Shown here in pieces: positions 1 to 10,946 of a DNA stretch of 64,000 bases. The stretch lies in contig NC_080073.1 in the NCBI RefSeq assembly GCF_949987535.1, positions 94,341,344 through 94,405,343 on the forward strand. Reading direction: 5' to 3'. A program made the position numbers and the translations under genes. The notes under the pieces were generated by a model, which saw nothing but the letters and a program-made list of their open reading frames with translations, had not been told where the DNA came from and made no database searches. The DNA is from Balaenoptera acutorostrata (lineage: Eukaryota > Chordata > Mammalia > Artiodactyla > Balaenopteridae). Within the stretch, counting starts at the first letter, position 1. Each line of letters opens with the position of its first letter.

Positions 1-2335
1 CTGCTGAGCCCTTTGTCTTTGCTTGTCTTTGTTTTGCTTTGAACTCTGTAAGAGGCTACTTCCAATGAAGACATATACTACATTTAAAAAGCCCTTACAA
101 TTTGGAGGGCCCGTACACTTGCTTTATTAAGTACTCTTGTGCTCCCTCTGCTGCCATGAAGAAAAGTTTCATGTTCAAGACCCTGGTATATTCCTTACAG
201 AGTGTTCTCTTGGCAATGATGATGCAGATTTGTGCATAAATCAGGGCCCTTCTGAAATGCAGTACTATTTGACCAAAGCGTAAAATGTAATAATTTTTCA
301 TTTTAAAAGTGGAAATTAATAAAAGGGGAAGGGAATAAAAAAGAATAAATAGAAGAATTAAGTTCTGCATCTGTGGCCAAATTCATCTAGACAGAGCCCT
401 GTAGTATAGACAGTGTTCTTCCTACTATAATGCACTCAAGAATCACTGCGGGGTGGGGGCGGGGAGGGAGCTGGTTGAAAGACACATTGGGATTCCGTAG
501 GTCTGGGGTGGAACTCTCATTCTGAATGTCTAAAAAGCTTCCAGATGCTGCTGGTGCTGCTTTGAAGACCATGCTTTTAGAAGCAAGATGTGCTATGTAA
601 TTGTATGATGTAAAATATACTTGATAGGCCATTTTAAACCTTCAAAAGTAGACATTACCAAAACAGTGAAATAGATATAAGAGTGTTTAAGCAATGCAGA
701 ACCCAGATTAGGAGGATGGCTCAGCCGGCCTTATTTCTCAATTTCCTTTAATTTCAAAGTTCGACTTACGCTTGCCTGAATACAGTATCAGGTTTATGAC
801 CAGGAGCATAGTACTACATCTTTGCTTACTGGCTTCTTGAAAACCCTGCTCTTCTTTCATTGAGTTGTTTGGGTTTTTTTTTTTGCATGAGAAAGTATTG
901 TTTTTAAAGAATCAGGGCCAGTTATTTGTGACTGTACATTTAAAGTTTTGCCATCTGAAACTACAACATTTCAGTACTAAAGGTAATGAAACTGTATCAT
1001 AAGTATTATGTTTATGTTGGACCTTGCAGGAAGAAATAGTTACAAATTTTAATGGCAGTTTCTGGCTTTAACCTTAATGGCTAAGTAAGTAAATGACACA
1101 GTTCTTATTAATTGTTCTTACTGTTTGGGTAATAAACGTATTTAGCTTCCTTGAGGGAACATTTAAATTAATTGACTAACTCTAATCTGAGTTATGTGTT
1201 TTAATGTGTTGAAGGTTGTTAAAATAAATTAACTGCATCAGTTTAATAATGAAAATATTGCTTTTTTTTAACCCCAAATTCTCTAAATGTAAAATGTCTA
1301 AAAATAGAGTGGAGGTGGATGGGACAGTCTGCAGATGAGGAGTTGGAATGAAAACATCTCAGTTAAGCCAAAAACATGGCAACCAGTATTTTCTGTTATA
1401 AAAATATTTTAGATGAATTAATTTTTTTATGAAAGCTGTCTGAAACTGAAATGAAGAGCAGAAGTTCTCTTCTGTTTATTCACAGGCCAGTAATAATAAT
1501 ACCTGCCTCAAAAAGCATACGTCTTTCTCGTGCAGAGCTAGCAGCTCCTGCTCCTTTCAGAAACCGGCATTGCCAAGGGGGGAAAGATATATTACTACCC
1601 GGTTACGTTCTGAGATATTAACCTTCACCTTGATAATGCTCGTCAACGAACACAACGCCAGGCAGAGCCTTTTCAGGAAACTGATTTTAATTGTCCACTA
1701 GAGGCCAACAATGTCACTTTAGACCAACCTGGGGCTTAAACTGTAACCATCATTGATTTTTAAGTAATAAAAAAAAAAAAGTTGTAGAAACGAGTAAACA
1801 GTAGTAGTAGTTCTTTAAAAATAGCTATGTATATGTGCATGGTATTTCAAAATGTGAGAAAAAAATGATTTCCGGGGCTCTACACCTTCCTAGCTAGGGT
1901 GCTGATTTTTATTTCTGCAGCACCTTGGCTCTACAATACAGTTGTTTAAAGGCTGACACATTTCTCTTGGTGATTCTGTATCCTGCTTCAGTTGGTGACT
2001 AACCGTTAGGTCATAAGTAAATTCAGCCAAAAGGTTTCTCAAATACAGCTTCCAGTCAAATGGAGGCTTCCAGAGAAAAACTTACGTTGGAAGGATCGTA
2101 TTTCTAGACAGTTGGTTCCAAGCACCTGAAAGAGGTCAAATGCTGCCCCGACACCTACCGGTCTTCCAGAATTATCTGCAGCCAGGAGAACGCCGCACTG
2201 AGCTCCCTTTAGCATGGTTGTGCCTTCTCTTCCTCCAGGTGCCACACCTGTTGGCCAGGTACCACCCCTCCAAAGAAGAGTCCTTCCCTTCCAGCTAACT
2301 CCTGGCGGTGGTACCCACGGAGGGACGGGGTGGCG
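1..2335. other. Upstream flank, no recognised feature
   Basis: AT-rich single-copy-looking sequence upstream of the CpG island. Only short homopolymers are visible (a T run near 877, an A run near 1770). The open frames on the minus strand at 95-632 are short, have no family resemblance and are not flanked by convincing splice sites. I see no gene, RNA or interspersed repeat that I can name, although very old repeats could be hidden here. Confidence 0.5.
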
Positions 2336-3281
2336 AGGAGTCGAGAACCGCACTTAAATTTGAGTCCAGAGGAAGTTCTCCAGCGCGGATTCACGAGAAC
2401 TGCCATCTGATGCTCGGTTTGCTTTTTCTATCTCCTACACTGGTTGCCTCATTTCCGATGAAATTAATGATCCCGAATTAGCGGCGAGAGGAGTGCGCGG
2501 ATCGTCTACCCAGGGTAAAGCTGGGTAGTTCCATACCCAAAGCAGATTTCCGGACCTGCAGAAAGAGAAAGGAGAGCAGGGAGGTCACCAGCTTTCGTAG
2601 GCAGGAAAGGTGAGGGTGCACGTGCAGACAGGGGGACCCTTAAAACTTTCCTGAGTTGCACGCCAAGGCAATCCCCGCGGCTCGGTGGGCTGGCTTCCGG
2701 AACGCTGAGGCTAAACCGGTTTGAGGGTTAACATGCGTGAAGATCGGAGTCAACCCTCTTAGACGCTTGTCGGCGCGCCCAGGACGAAGGGAACGTCGGG
2801 ATCAGAATTGGCCCACCTCCTCTCCCACTTGGGGTATTTCATGGGCTCCGACTTGCCGCTCGACAGCCCTCGGAGAGTCCTCCAGGGTCCCTGAGTTGCA
2901 CCCCGCTGTCGCTCTGTCCCCTCCAACTAGATGCAGGGACCCGGGAAGGCGCGCGAGGACCTACCGGTCACCGCTAAAATTACCTCATCGCTTCAGCTCC
3001 CCGCCCCTTTCCCAAACGTGAAAGCACTGTCCCCTCCAGACCCGGTCACCCCTCCCGCCCCGCGGCCCTCGATCCCGAGCCAGTCTTGGGGAAACGCGCC
3101 CGCCTCCCCGGGGGCCTCCGAGCCCGGGCTGCGCGCACCGAAGGGTTAAGGGCGCGGACCGGCCGCCGCGCTGTGCGCTCGCTGTGCTCAGAGCTGCTCG
3201 CCCCGCCGCCCGCCGGAGGGTGCCCCCCCCCCGCCCCCCCGAAGTCGGATCCCAGAGCTGCGGCGGCGGCAGCCAACTGCT

Positions 3282-3291
3282 CCATATTTGG
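3282..3291 (+). promoter_or_regulatory. Perfect CArG box (SRF site)
   Basis: The decamer CCATATTTGG matches CC(A/T)6GG, the serum response factor site, exactly. It lies in the middle of the CpG island, immediately before an unusually AT-rich gap (3281-3312) in otherwise GC-rich DNA, and about 330 bases before the first splice donor. That position fits a core-promoter-proximal element. An SRF/MRTF-responsive promoter is an inference. Confidence 0.6.
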
Positions 3292-3299
3292 CTTCTATT

Positions 3300-3612
3300 A
3301 CACATTTACATACTGGAGCGAGCTAGCGAGCGAGCGCGAGAGAGCGCGAGGGAGGGCGGGCGGAGGGAGGAGGGAGGGGAGAGGAGCGGGGGGAGGAGGA
3401 GGAGGAGGAGGAGGAGGAGGAGGAGAGAGCAGAGTATACCGCAGACATCATTTCTACTACAGTGGCGGAGCCGTACAGGACCTGTTTCACTGCAGGGGGA
3501 TCCAAAACAAGCCCCGTGGAGCAGCAGCCAGAGCTACAGCAGCCGCAAGACACTGTTTCTCTCCCTCTGCCCCCCCTTCCCCACGCAACCCCAGATCCAT
3601 TTACACTTTACA
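3300..3612 (+). other. Candidate first exon, probably 5' untranslated
   Basis: The 3' boundary is set by the donor ACA|GTAAGT (GT at 3613-3614), followed by a long pyrimidine run. The 5' end is not determined; 3300 is a guess just after the CArG box. A reading frame from 3462 stays open through the donor, but its first codon is GTG in the genome, not ATG. There is no ATG in this frame before the donor, so the exon is most likely non-coding leader sequence. It carries the GAGC-rich and GGA-repeat tracts. Gene not recognised. Confidence 0.45.
3391..3425 (+). repeat. (GGA)n simple repeat in the promoter
   Basis: Eleven or so GGA units directly follow a G-rich run. One strand is pure purine, a composition that can form G-quadruplex or triplex DNA. 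If the exon call is right this tract would be in the 5' leader of the transcript. Its length is probably variable between individuals. Confidence 0.85.
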
Positions 3613-3816
3613 GTAAGTGGCTATTTTTTTTTCTCCTCCGATTCTTTCTCTCCCCCCTCCCCCATCTCCTTCTCCCATGATTTAGATTGAGATCCCCCCC
3701 TACCCCCGCTCTCCCTAGAGGGGCAAAAGCAACAACCAGCAAACAAACCCCAAACCCCATTCGGCGGCACGGAAAACAGCTGGAAGAGGAGCGAAGGAAA
3801 TCGACGCGTTGTGTTG

Positions 3817-3852
3817 TGGTGTGGTGTGTGTTTGTGTGTGTGTGTGTACATA
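3817..3852 (+). repeat. (TG)n-rich simple repeat
   Basis: Imperfect GTGT run within the CpG island, ending in TGTGTGTGTGTACATACA. It explains why several overlapping frames here show runs of Cys/Val or His/Thr. Confidence 0.8.
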
Positions 3853-4422
3853 CACCCTTCCCCGGCTCCAGCTTCCCGGGCCGACATCCCCGCTCTGGGA
3901 GCAGGGACAACTAGCAGGAGGGCTGCAGGGGCTGGGTGGGCGCCCGCCAGGCGAGGGGGCGCGCCCGGGCTGGGGGCACGGGCGGGCGGGGAGAGCGGCG
4001 GCGGCGCCCCGCTACGGCGGCTGCCGGTCCGGCCGCGAGTGCGGAGAGCCATGTCCTCCTCCCTGGAGGTGGCGCAGGGGGAGGCGGAGGCCGGGGGTCG
4101 CGCTGCCCCCTTCTCCCGCCGCCCCCTCCTCACTCCTCTCCCCGAAGAGGGCGGCGAGAGTGAGCGGGTCTGGAGAAGGGCTGGGCTTGCCCACGGGGGC
4201 CGCCTGGCCTCGGAGCCCCGTGGTGGGGGGTCTCCCCGCGGAGGCCGGCCTGGCCGGGCGTGCGGCTGCGGACCGGGAAGGGTCTGCGCCCGCGGCCGCG
4301 CCGGGACTTCGCGCGCGTGGCCGGCCGCAGAGCGGTGGGAGAGCGGGGGACGCTGAGGGGTGGGTGCTGGGGGAGCGGGTGTGCGGTGCCGGGAGCGCGG
4401 CCGGAGTGGCGGTGGCGGCCCT

Positions 4423-4477
4423 GGCTGCAGCTGCCGCTGCCGCTGCCGCCGCTGCCGCCGCCGCCGCCGCCGCCGCC
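4423..4477 (+). repeat. CTG/CCG trinucleotide repeat
   Basis: A mixed GCTGCCGCTG run leads into eight consecutive GCC units at 4454-4477. It reads as poly-alanine, poly-proline or poly-glycine depending on frame. Such tracts in promoter-proximal GC-rich DNA are prone to length change. No evidence that it is translated. Confidence 0.85.
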
Positions 4478-4668
4478 CTGTTGGTACGGCAGCTTCCTGA
4501 TCATGTGCAGCCGTCGCAGCGGCCCGGAGCCGGGAGCCCGCGAGCGCCCCAGCCCGGGCCGGCGCCCCCGCCAGCACCCGCGGCCGGAGCCGAGGAGCCG
4601 TGGCAGACGCTGCCCTGCCCGCGCCGGAGTGAACGGCTGTACGGCTGCTGGGAGGGTGAATGAAGCCG

Positions 4669-4712
4669 GGAGGAGGGGAAGGAGGAGGAGGTGGCGGCGG
4701 CGGCGGCGGCGC
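4669..4712 (+). repeat. GGA/GGC simple repeat
   Basis: A run of GGAGGAGG units grades into seven or so GGC units. It produces poly-Gly or poly-Ala frames on the plus strand. Low-complexity CpG island sequence with G-quadruplex potential. Confidence 0.8.
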
Positions 4713-4917
4713 TGCGGGGACTGGGATGCGCCCTGGAGCCCCGCTGCTCGCTCACTCTGGGCCGGGCTGGGCCGAAGGCTCCGCCACTCCTGCGACCGCA
4801 GCCGCCACCTCCTACGTGGTTCCAGCGCTGCGCGCAGGCCGGTCCCGCAGGGGGCGGGGCGGGGCAGGGGGCCGGCCGGGCTGAGCAAGAGGTGAGGCGG
4901 TGGCGGAGCGCGGCGCG

Positions 4918-4970
4918 AGTGTGAGTGAGTGAGTGCGTGCGATTGTGAGTGTGTGCGCGCGCGCGCGGGG
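4918..4970 (+). repeat. GAGT/GTGC repeat ending in (GC)n, Z-DNA-prone
   Basis: GTGAGTGAGTGAGTGCGTGC is followed by GTGTGTGCGCGCGCGCGCG. The alternating purine-pyrimidine part at 4949-4968 is the classic composition for Z-DNA just downstream of a promoter. Confidence 0.7.
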
Positions 4971-5129
4971 GAGGGGGCGGCCGAGGCCGTGGCAGTGGGG
5001 AGGGGGCCCCCTCTGTGGCCACTTGGCTGACTCCGCACCGCCCCGACCCCTTCTCGGCCACCCCCCCGCCTTCAGGCCGCCTTCCTGAACTCCGCGGCTG
5101 CTGCTTTCATTTTATTTCAGACCACGTAG

Positions 5130-6180
5130 GGGGCTGACTGGAAGCGATGAAACAATTCAGGTTTTCGAGGCAGATTGAGCAAGAACCTTAGCGGGGGGTG
5201 GAAGTAGGGTGGGGGTGGAGATCCTGCCAGAAAACAAACAAAAAAATCAGTTTCCAAGGACTGTGGGGTTTGGTTCAATCCGGTGGCTGCTCTGTTTTGT
5301 TTTGCTTTCTTAGTATATAATCCTACAGATAAGAGGGTAATATAAATACTTCGGGAGATTGGGAAATTGCTGAAGAGTAGTAAGGGGGGAAAAAAAAAAG
5401 CCAGTCGGAAGCTGGTTATATAATGCGCGATGTGGCTAACGAGAACGGCAAGCTATTTTTATTTTGTTTACCGTATGCTGTGCAGTAGGGACTCCTACAA
5501 ACTGGTTCTGTCCCCGAAGACATTCTTAGTTTCCCTGTGAGATCCACAGGATACAATTAGCAAAATGAGAAGACCCTATTAAACCCACAGAATAAAAATT
5601 AATGGCTTAGAGTGGCATACTCCGTGCACATCCTGGTGCATGCACGGGAATGTGTGTATGCAAATAAGTTCTTTGCCAATCTTGTAGTCACATCTCATTG
5701 ACATTTGTGTTTTATAATGCAGGCTGTTCTTAATATTTAAACATCATCGTTACATAGCGCTCACAGCAGTGGGTAGTTACTTGATGGTTATTTTTAGGCA
5801 CAGCTAGTTACTTTTTCGACAGTGTTAGCTAAGCTATTTCATTTGGGTTTCTGAGGAGCCCTGCAGTTCCTAGAAGCCCCTGTCTTAAGCCCACCGGGTG
5901 GTTTATTTGGTGGGTGAAGGTAGTTTGACACTAAAGCTTTTTTTGTAATGCAGTGTTTGCCTGAAGAAACCACCAGAGAGAAGGATGAGAAAATCCTGCA
6001 AATGAACTCTTGGAAAGGGACTGCACCATAACGGTTAATGCTTTGGCATTTAATCTCCTCTGATTGCCCTCTGTGCCTGCATCAGTCAATATTTTAGCAG
6101 CTCCACAGATAACCGGGCTTGAGTGCCACCTTCTACATAAAGCAGAGGTTGAAGGACTCCCCTGAACCTTCTGCCTGCCT
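5130..6180. other. No recognised feature
   Basis: AT-rich DNA between the CpG island and the candidate start exon. No repeat or exon is recognised. Under the proposed gene model this is intron. Confidence 0.4.
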
Positions 6181-6198
6181 GCCTTTCTCATCTCGTAG

Positions 6199-6306
6199 AT
6201 ACCTGTCAGCGGGTGTAGGTTTTCGGTGTACTTACTCCAGCTCTGATCACTCATGTAATTAGATCAGGCTGCCATGGCAACAGACAGTGTTCCTCCGTCC
6301 ATTCAG
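6199..6306 (+). CDS. Candidate start-codon exon of an unidentified gene (coding part 6274-6306)
   Basis: Four independent signals line up. A pyrimidine-rich tract (CCTGCCTGCCTTTCTCATCT) ends in an acceptor AG at 6197-6198. An ATG at 6274 sits in a perfect Kozak context, GCCATGG. An in-frame TAA at 6256-6258 blocks any upstream extension. An 11-codon frame, MATDSVPPSIQ, then runs straight into a strong donor, CAG|GTGGGT, in phase 0. A second acceptor, CTCCAG, ends at 6240 and would give a shorter 5' part. The exon lies about 1.2 kb downstream of the CpG island, as expected for a gene with a non-coding first exon. I do not recognise the peptide, so no function is proposed. The rest of the protein would be downstream, possibly mostly outside the window. 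Chance coincidence remains possible because the coding part is so short. Confidence 0.45.
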
Positions 6307-6309
6307 GTG

Positions 6310-9300
6310 GGTTTGTCTTGTGCCTGGACTACTCCCAAGTGTTTCATGCACAGTATTTGTGCTGCCCCAGCCAGATGAGAGACTTTACTATTTCAGCTGC
6401 ATCTTCTTTCTGTCATTTTTGGACGGGAGACACTGAATGATGCTTCTAGTTACTCAACTTTTATAAAGGAGACCAACACTGGGTGCAGTATGTAAATGCA
6501 TCTCCCCAGACAGTGAGACGAGCCTGACCGTCCTGCTGGTGTTTATTGTGAACAGATCAACAAGTATTTGGTACTTGTTAGAAACCTTTCAGAGCTGACT
6601 AAAGCAACATTTCTTTTGCAGGCTGTCTGGTGCCTTTGGCCTTGCAGGCACTTAACCCTTTCAAGTGCAGAAGAAGTCATCCTTTAGAACTCAAGTTGCC
6701 AGTAGTCGCAACTGGGTTTTCTAAAGGATTTATTCAGCGGAAGTAATTTATTCCAGAAGGATATCCCCATTGTCAGATTTGAAAACTGGACGGCCGTCAT
6801 AATAGCAAAAAAATGCTACTGACAGTAGGCAGTCATTCTGAATGTATTCATTCTTAACTTGGATTTCTTGGCCATGATCCTTACCTTTGTGGTAGTAGGT
6901 TAAAAGGTTTTTGTCTCAGGTAAGGGATGATGCAGGCCTATAGCTGGTAGAAATGTATGGTGCTTTTGCACAATAACTTGTACTCTATTTGGGAATGTAA
7001 TTTCATGGGCATTTAATAATTTAGAGAGCAGCATTCTGCTGTTTGCATTAGGGGACCACCTTATTAAGCCTGCTGAGCAAAGAAAAATAACACTGTTCGG
7101 AAACAAAAAAGGAAAGAAAAGTAGCTTTGGTTGCTGAAGCTCTGTGTTGCTCAGGCAATCCAAATAAGGGAGAGTATTTTAATAACTCTGATATTTGAAA
7201 GAAAAAATAATTGAGAATAATGACGTCTTGATGTCATTGTGACCCTGCCAGTCAGTTTACAGTTTTACAGCCCCATAGCTAAATTGGTAAATCCTTTTTT
7301 TTTCCTCTGGGGCTAAGATTGAGAGGGCTACTCAGTGCTCCTCACAGGGGGTTTATGAATTTCTACCATTCTGTGAGTTTATGCAGTTGGTAACGTGATT
7401 GTGACCTGCTCAGATCAAGCGTTGCTGTGTTTAAAACTGGCCATTATTTCTAGGAGGTAAATAGATGGGGGAGGCAAGGATATAAAATAAAGCGCAGAAG
7501 TTTAAGTTTTACACAACACCTTGGAGGTCCTGGATTACCTTTTACAATGTACAGAAAATCGCTTCACTTGCAGCCAAACGTGAACATGTATTTTTCAGTG
7601 TACAAATAAATTCATCCTAAAATAAGTATGAAAAATGTGCTTGATTGGGAACTGTGAAAGTCAATATTTTCCCTTCTGGATTTCGTTTGAAGAGGGTTTG
7701 GTAAACAGAAGTGATACTTTATTAGAAATATTATATCTAGGCTTTCTGGCCTCTGAATTGCCCTATACTCTTGGAGAAGAATTCAAGGACAACTCTTTAG
7801 TCATCAAATTATACATGAAATGTCTGTAACTGGCCTTACGTTTCAACAGACCTAACTCAGTTGTCTGGGAGTCCCGGGAAAGGCCAGCCTTAAGAGATTA
7901 TTAAAATATCAATAAGCATGTTTCTGTGACTCCTGGTTTTGTTGTCATTACAGAGTTTGATTCACATTCCTTTTGTATAAATGTGCCTTTATTTTTTTTC
8001 CATTCTGAAATGTCAAGTGGATTTTCTGTTTGCACTTACCTTGAATGACAGTTTTTGATGACTAACGCATGGTAACACTGGCTCATTTTGTTTCCTATAA
8101 GAAGTTAGTCAATAAACATGTTTTTACTAAAAGCCTGAAATTTAGTGAAGGTAGGAGTGAATGTTAATTCTTTCATTTATAGTTGTCTGCAAGTAACACA
8201 TAGTTTAGACTATGAAAAGCTTAAATACTTGCGTAAGATGACAGTACAGCAAGGCAGAATATTATTTTTATAGGGGAGACATGATTTGATTTCCATTGCT
8301 TTATATCTTTTGATATGTGCAGCTTAACTGCTTCAAACAACAGATTTAGTTCTGCTCATACTTCCAAGCTTATCAGAAGCAGGCTCTCCTTATTTTGTGA
8401 AAAGCATTGAAAATAAGAAATCAAAGAAATCCCAGTAGAGATAATAATTTCTGTTCTAGGGCGTTCCACACAGGACTGCCCCTTTTTAAAGAATTTTGTA
8501 GTCCTCAATTATGCTGTTCAAATTTTAGTTTCATTCAATTCAGTTTAATAAAATACGCATTCAGAATTTAAGAGGTGGTATAATAATGAGTATATGCCAT
8601 GCTAGTGTTGGAGAATATTTTCAGATGTTGGCCGAAAGAGTTGTAATTGGATCAAGGTTTTAAAAATATGTAAATACTTAAAATTGCAGGAGTAATAAAA
8701 AGGTTTAGGTAACTAATCTTTATTGGTGGAAATAGTTTTCAGAAATCTCTTTCCTGTTTCATAATTTATGTATCTTTGTCTTTATCAGTGTAGTAATATG
8801 TTTTATAATCCTTATAAATCTGAAGTTTTCAGGCCAATGTACTATAAATATGTGTACTACCTACTACCATTTCAAATGTACTAAAACACATTTTAGAACT
8901 ATTAAAGACAAAAAAGCAACAAGCATTATATTCTCTGACATATTTGATGTGAGCAGAACTGATTCATTGATTTTTTTTTATAGCTTTTAATGCATCCCAT
9001 TTGTGGAGTAATGAAAATGCAATGGTAATGGCAATAACGTAAGCAAAAATTGTATCCTAAACCTGAAAATTACTTTTCAGAAAATTCATTGTAGTGTAAT
9101 CACAGTTTGAGGCTTTCGTGGGGCAGAGGTTCCCCTGATGATGGTGTTTGGATTCAGGCTAAGAGGAACTCCTTTTTTTCTATTTAGGTGCTCTTTAATG
9201 GACACGTTTTGAATGAGTTATTTAGCAGAAGTTTTTAGTGATCATTGTCATAGCTGCTAACCTGTAAACATTTATGCTTCTAACATTCAAAGAAAATGTA

Positions 9301-10890
9301 TTTTTTCTGTCACCGCGTATGGCAAATTTTCTTTTATTGCACCCTTAGCTTTGGCCTACTCTCCCCGAAGTATTTATATTATATCCTGTATCCATATTAT
9401 TTATATATTATCACCTCTTTACTGACTGTCACATCAGTTTTACTTAGGCCATCTTTCTGTCTTCCACTATTAATAGTATTGTGTTATGTTGCCCTGCTGT
9501 GCTTTTTAAATATTAAGGGTTCCATTTTTAGCAGATACATAAAACAGTCTATAGGCTATTTTCTGGTATGTTGTTTGTATGTTTTTGCAATACAGAGTCC
9601 ACTCTGCCTTGCTTTACCCTTGTGTTTCTTCCCTCCAGTGGAACACAGCAAGTTATGTTAACTCTTTGAGTTAGTCTAACTGGTGTAGCAACACAAATGC
9701 TTTTGAAATAAGTAGGCATACCAACGTGAGAGTAAATTAATATTTTACAGCATTTGCATCATGTTTGACTGTTCTCTGCACTTCAGCAGAATAGAAGGAG
9801 ACTGTAATTTGGACTCTATAAAAGCTTATCTGCCACGTGATGGGTAAATAGGATGGTGTGCACATACATCAATACACAAGCCAACACTCTCAACTGTTAG
9901 CTCATAAAGCAAGCACTTTGCAAATCCCCGGTACCTGCACCTTGTTTGAAAATGATGATCAAGTATTTTGATGCTTCATTTGAGATGTTACTAGATAAAA
10001 TCAAGATTACTACCCCGTCCCGGGCCCTTAAAACAAGTACTGTGTAAGAATAAATAGAATATTGTGAGCTTCTATTTAACTTGGCCACTATTTATATTTG
10101 TAACTCAACAAGCTTCTTAGTGAAGGACAGTGTCTTCCAAGGACTTCAGAGACGTTATAGTCTAGAACAGCTTGCTTCTTTCTCTGTCTGCACTTACTGA
10201 TTACATGTGGGGAAATCAAGGCCTAGAAAACTTCCTTCTTCTGCATATCAGTCCCAGGCATGCAGTAGATGCTTAAATAAATACTTGGTGAATGGATTAG
10301 CTAGAAGTAAGAATACTTTGGCTATTATTCATTACTTTGCAAAGTGTTGGAAAGCAGTCGAAATTATTTTCCTTTCCAGCTGGGCTGTGCTCTTAAAAAT
10401 AGTGAGTGTGTATGGATGAAAATAATCATGAGATCTGTTGCCATGTACCCAAGGATAATTGGCTCACCTACCTGTTTACAGATTATTCACATTGGAGATC
10501 ATATTCATAGCTCCAGAATAGTTTTTTTTCTGACACCCAATATAATCCTGGGCCTTCTCCTTCCTACTGTTACCTGGCGTGGGCTTAGGAAACCCAAACT
10601 AAATTTAAAACCAGCCTAAACAAATATGCAGATCAGCTCCAGGAATCAAAGGCTGAAAAAAATCAGTCCAGCAATGACTAGTTTGGGGATTAGTTTATAA
10701 TAACTGTGCTACTGATTTTATTTAATGTGGAGAGTTGGGAACTACCAGTATTTAAAAACATGATTTAAATAGATAGTGCTGGAAACTATGTTAGCAGATC
10801 GAGCCCTCAACTTCTTCCATTTCTATGCATAGGTCTTTACCTCACAAAACCTACTACAAGCACCAAGCTCCCTGATGGAAAGGTATATGG
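6310..10890. other. Repeat-poor putative intron
   Basis: About 4.6 kb with no SINE, LINE, LTR or DNA transposon that I can recognise, only short A and T runs. This is in clear contrast to the DNA after 12 kb. Open frames here are short and unconvincing. Possible conserved non-coding DNA, which needs alignment to decide. Confidence 0.45.
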
Positions 10891-10893
10891 AAG

Positions 10894-10946
10894 ATTCATT
10901 CATTCTCTCTTTCATTCATCCATTCACGCATTCACTCATTCATCAT
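10894..10946 (+). repeat. (ATTC)n simple repeat
   Basis: Imperfect tetranucleotide run, ATTCATTCATTC interrupted by CTCTCTTT, then CATTCATCCATTCACGCATTC. Such runs are often left by the tails of old LINE2 or SINE copies, but no body of an element is visible here. Confidence 0.8.

Larger units (their letters stand above)
4400..4891 (+). other. Candidate alternative first exon ending at a strong donor
   Basis: CAAGAG|GTGAGG at 4891/4892 is a better donor than the one at 3612. The exon start is unknown; 4400 is only a placeholder. An ATG at 4660 opens a 74-codon glycine-rich frame that stops at 4884, seven bases before the donor, so it would act as an upstream ORF and not a coding start. Alternative first exons within one CpG island are common. 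The call rests on one splice site and base composition. Confidence 0.3.
2340..5120 (+). promoter_or_regulatory. Large CpG island, probable gene promoter region
   Basis: About 2.8 kb of very GC- and CpG-rich sequence, sharply bounded by AT-rich DNA on both sides. It holds GAGC, GGA, CCG and GC repeats, many SP1-like GGGCGG strings, a perfect CArG box and two plausible plus-strand splice donors, at 3612/3613 and 4891/4892. Mammalian CpG islands of this size normally mark promoters of broadly expressed or developmentally regulated genes. The direction is inferred as plus from the donors and from the start-codon exon candidate at 6199-6306. A divergent minus-strand transcript is possible but I see no good minus-strand exon. 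Transcription start sites cannot be fixed from sequence alone. Confidence 0.85.

Noticed and set aside
4051..4356. ATG in a fair Kozak context (GAGCCATGT) with a 101-codon frame
   Set aside because: It lies after the first donor and before the second, the product is low-complexity and there is no donor in frame; could only be an upstream ORF.
3621..4577. 318-codon open frame on the minus strand in the CpG island
   Set aside because: Arginine-, proline- and alanine-rich low-complexity product typical of stop-poor GC-rich DNA; other long frames on both strands overlap it; no family features.
3809..4663. 284-codon plus frame with poly-alanine
   Set aside because: The poly-alanine is the CCG repeat, the frame crosses the proposed donor into intron, and the product has no recognisable domain.
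4130..5038. 302-codon minus frame in the CpG island
   Set aside because: Same reason: composition-driven, with poly-Gly and poly-Arg from the repeat tracts and no splice or start support.
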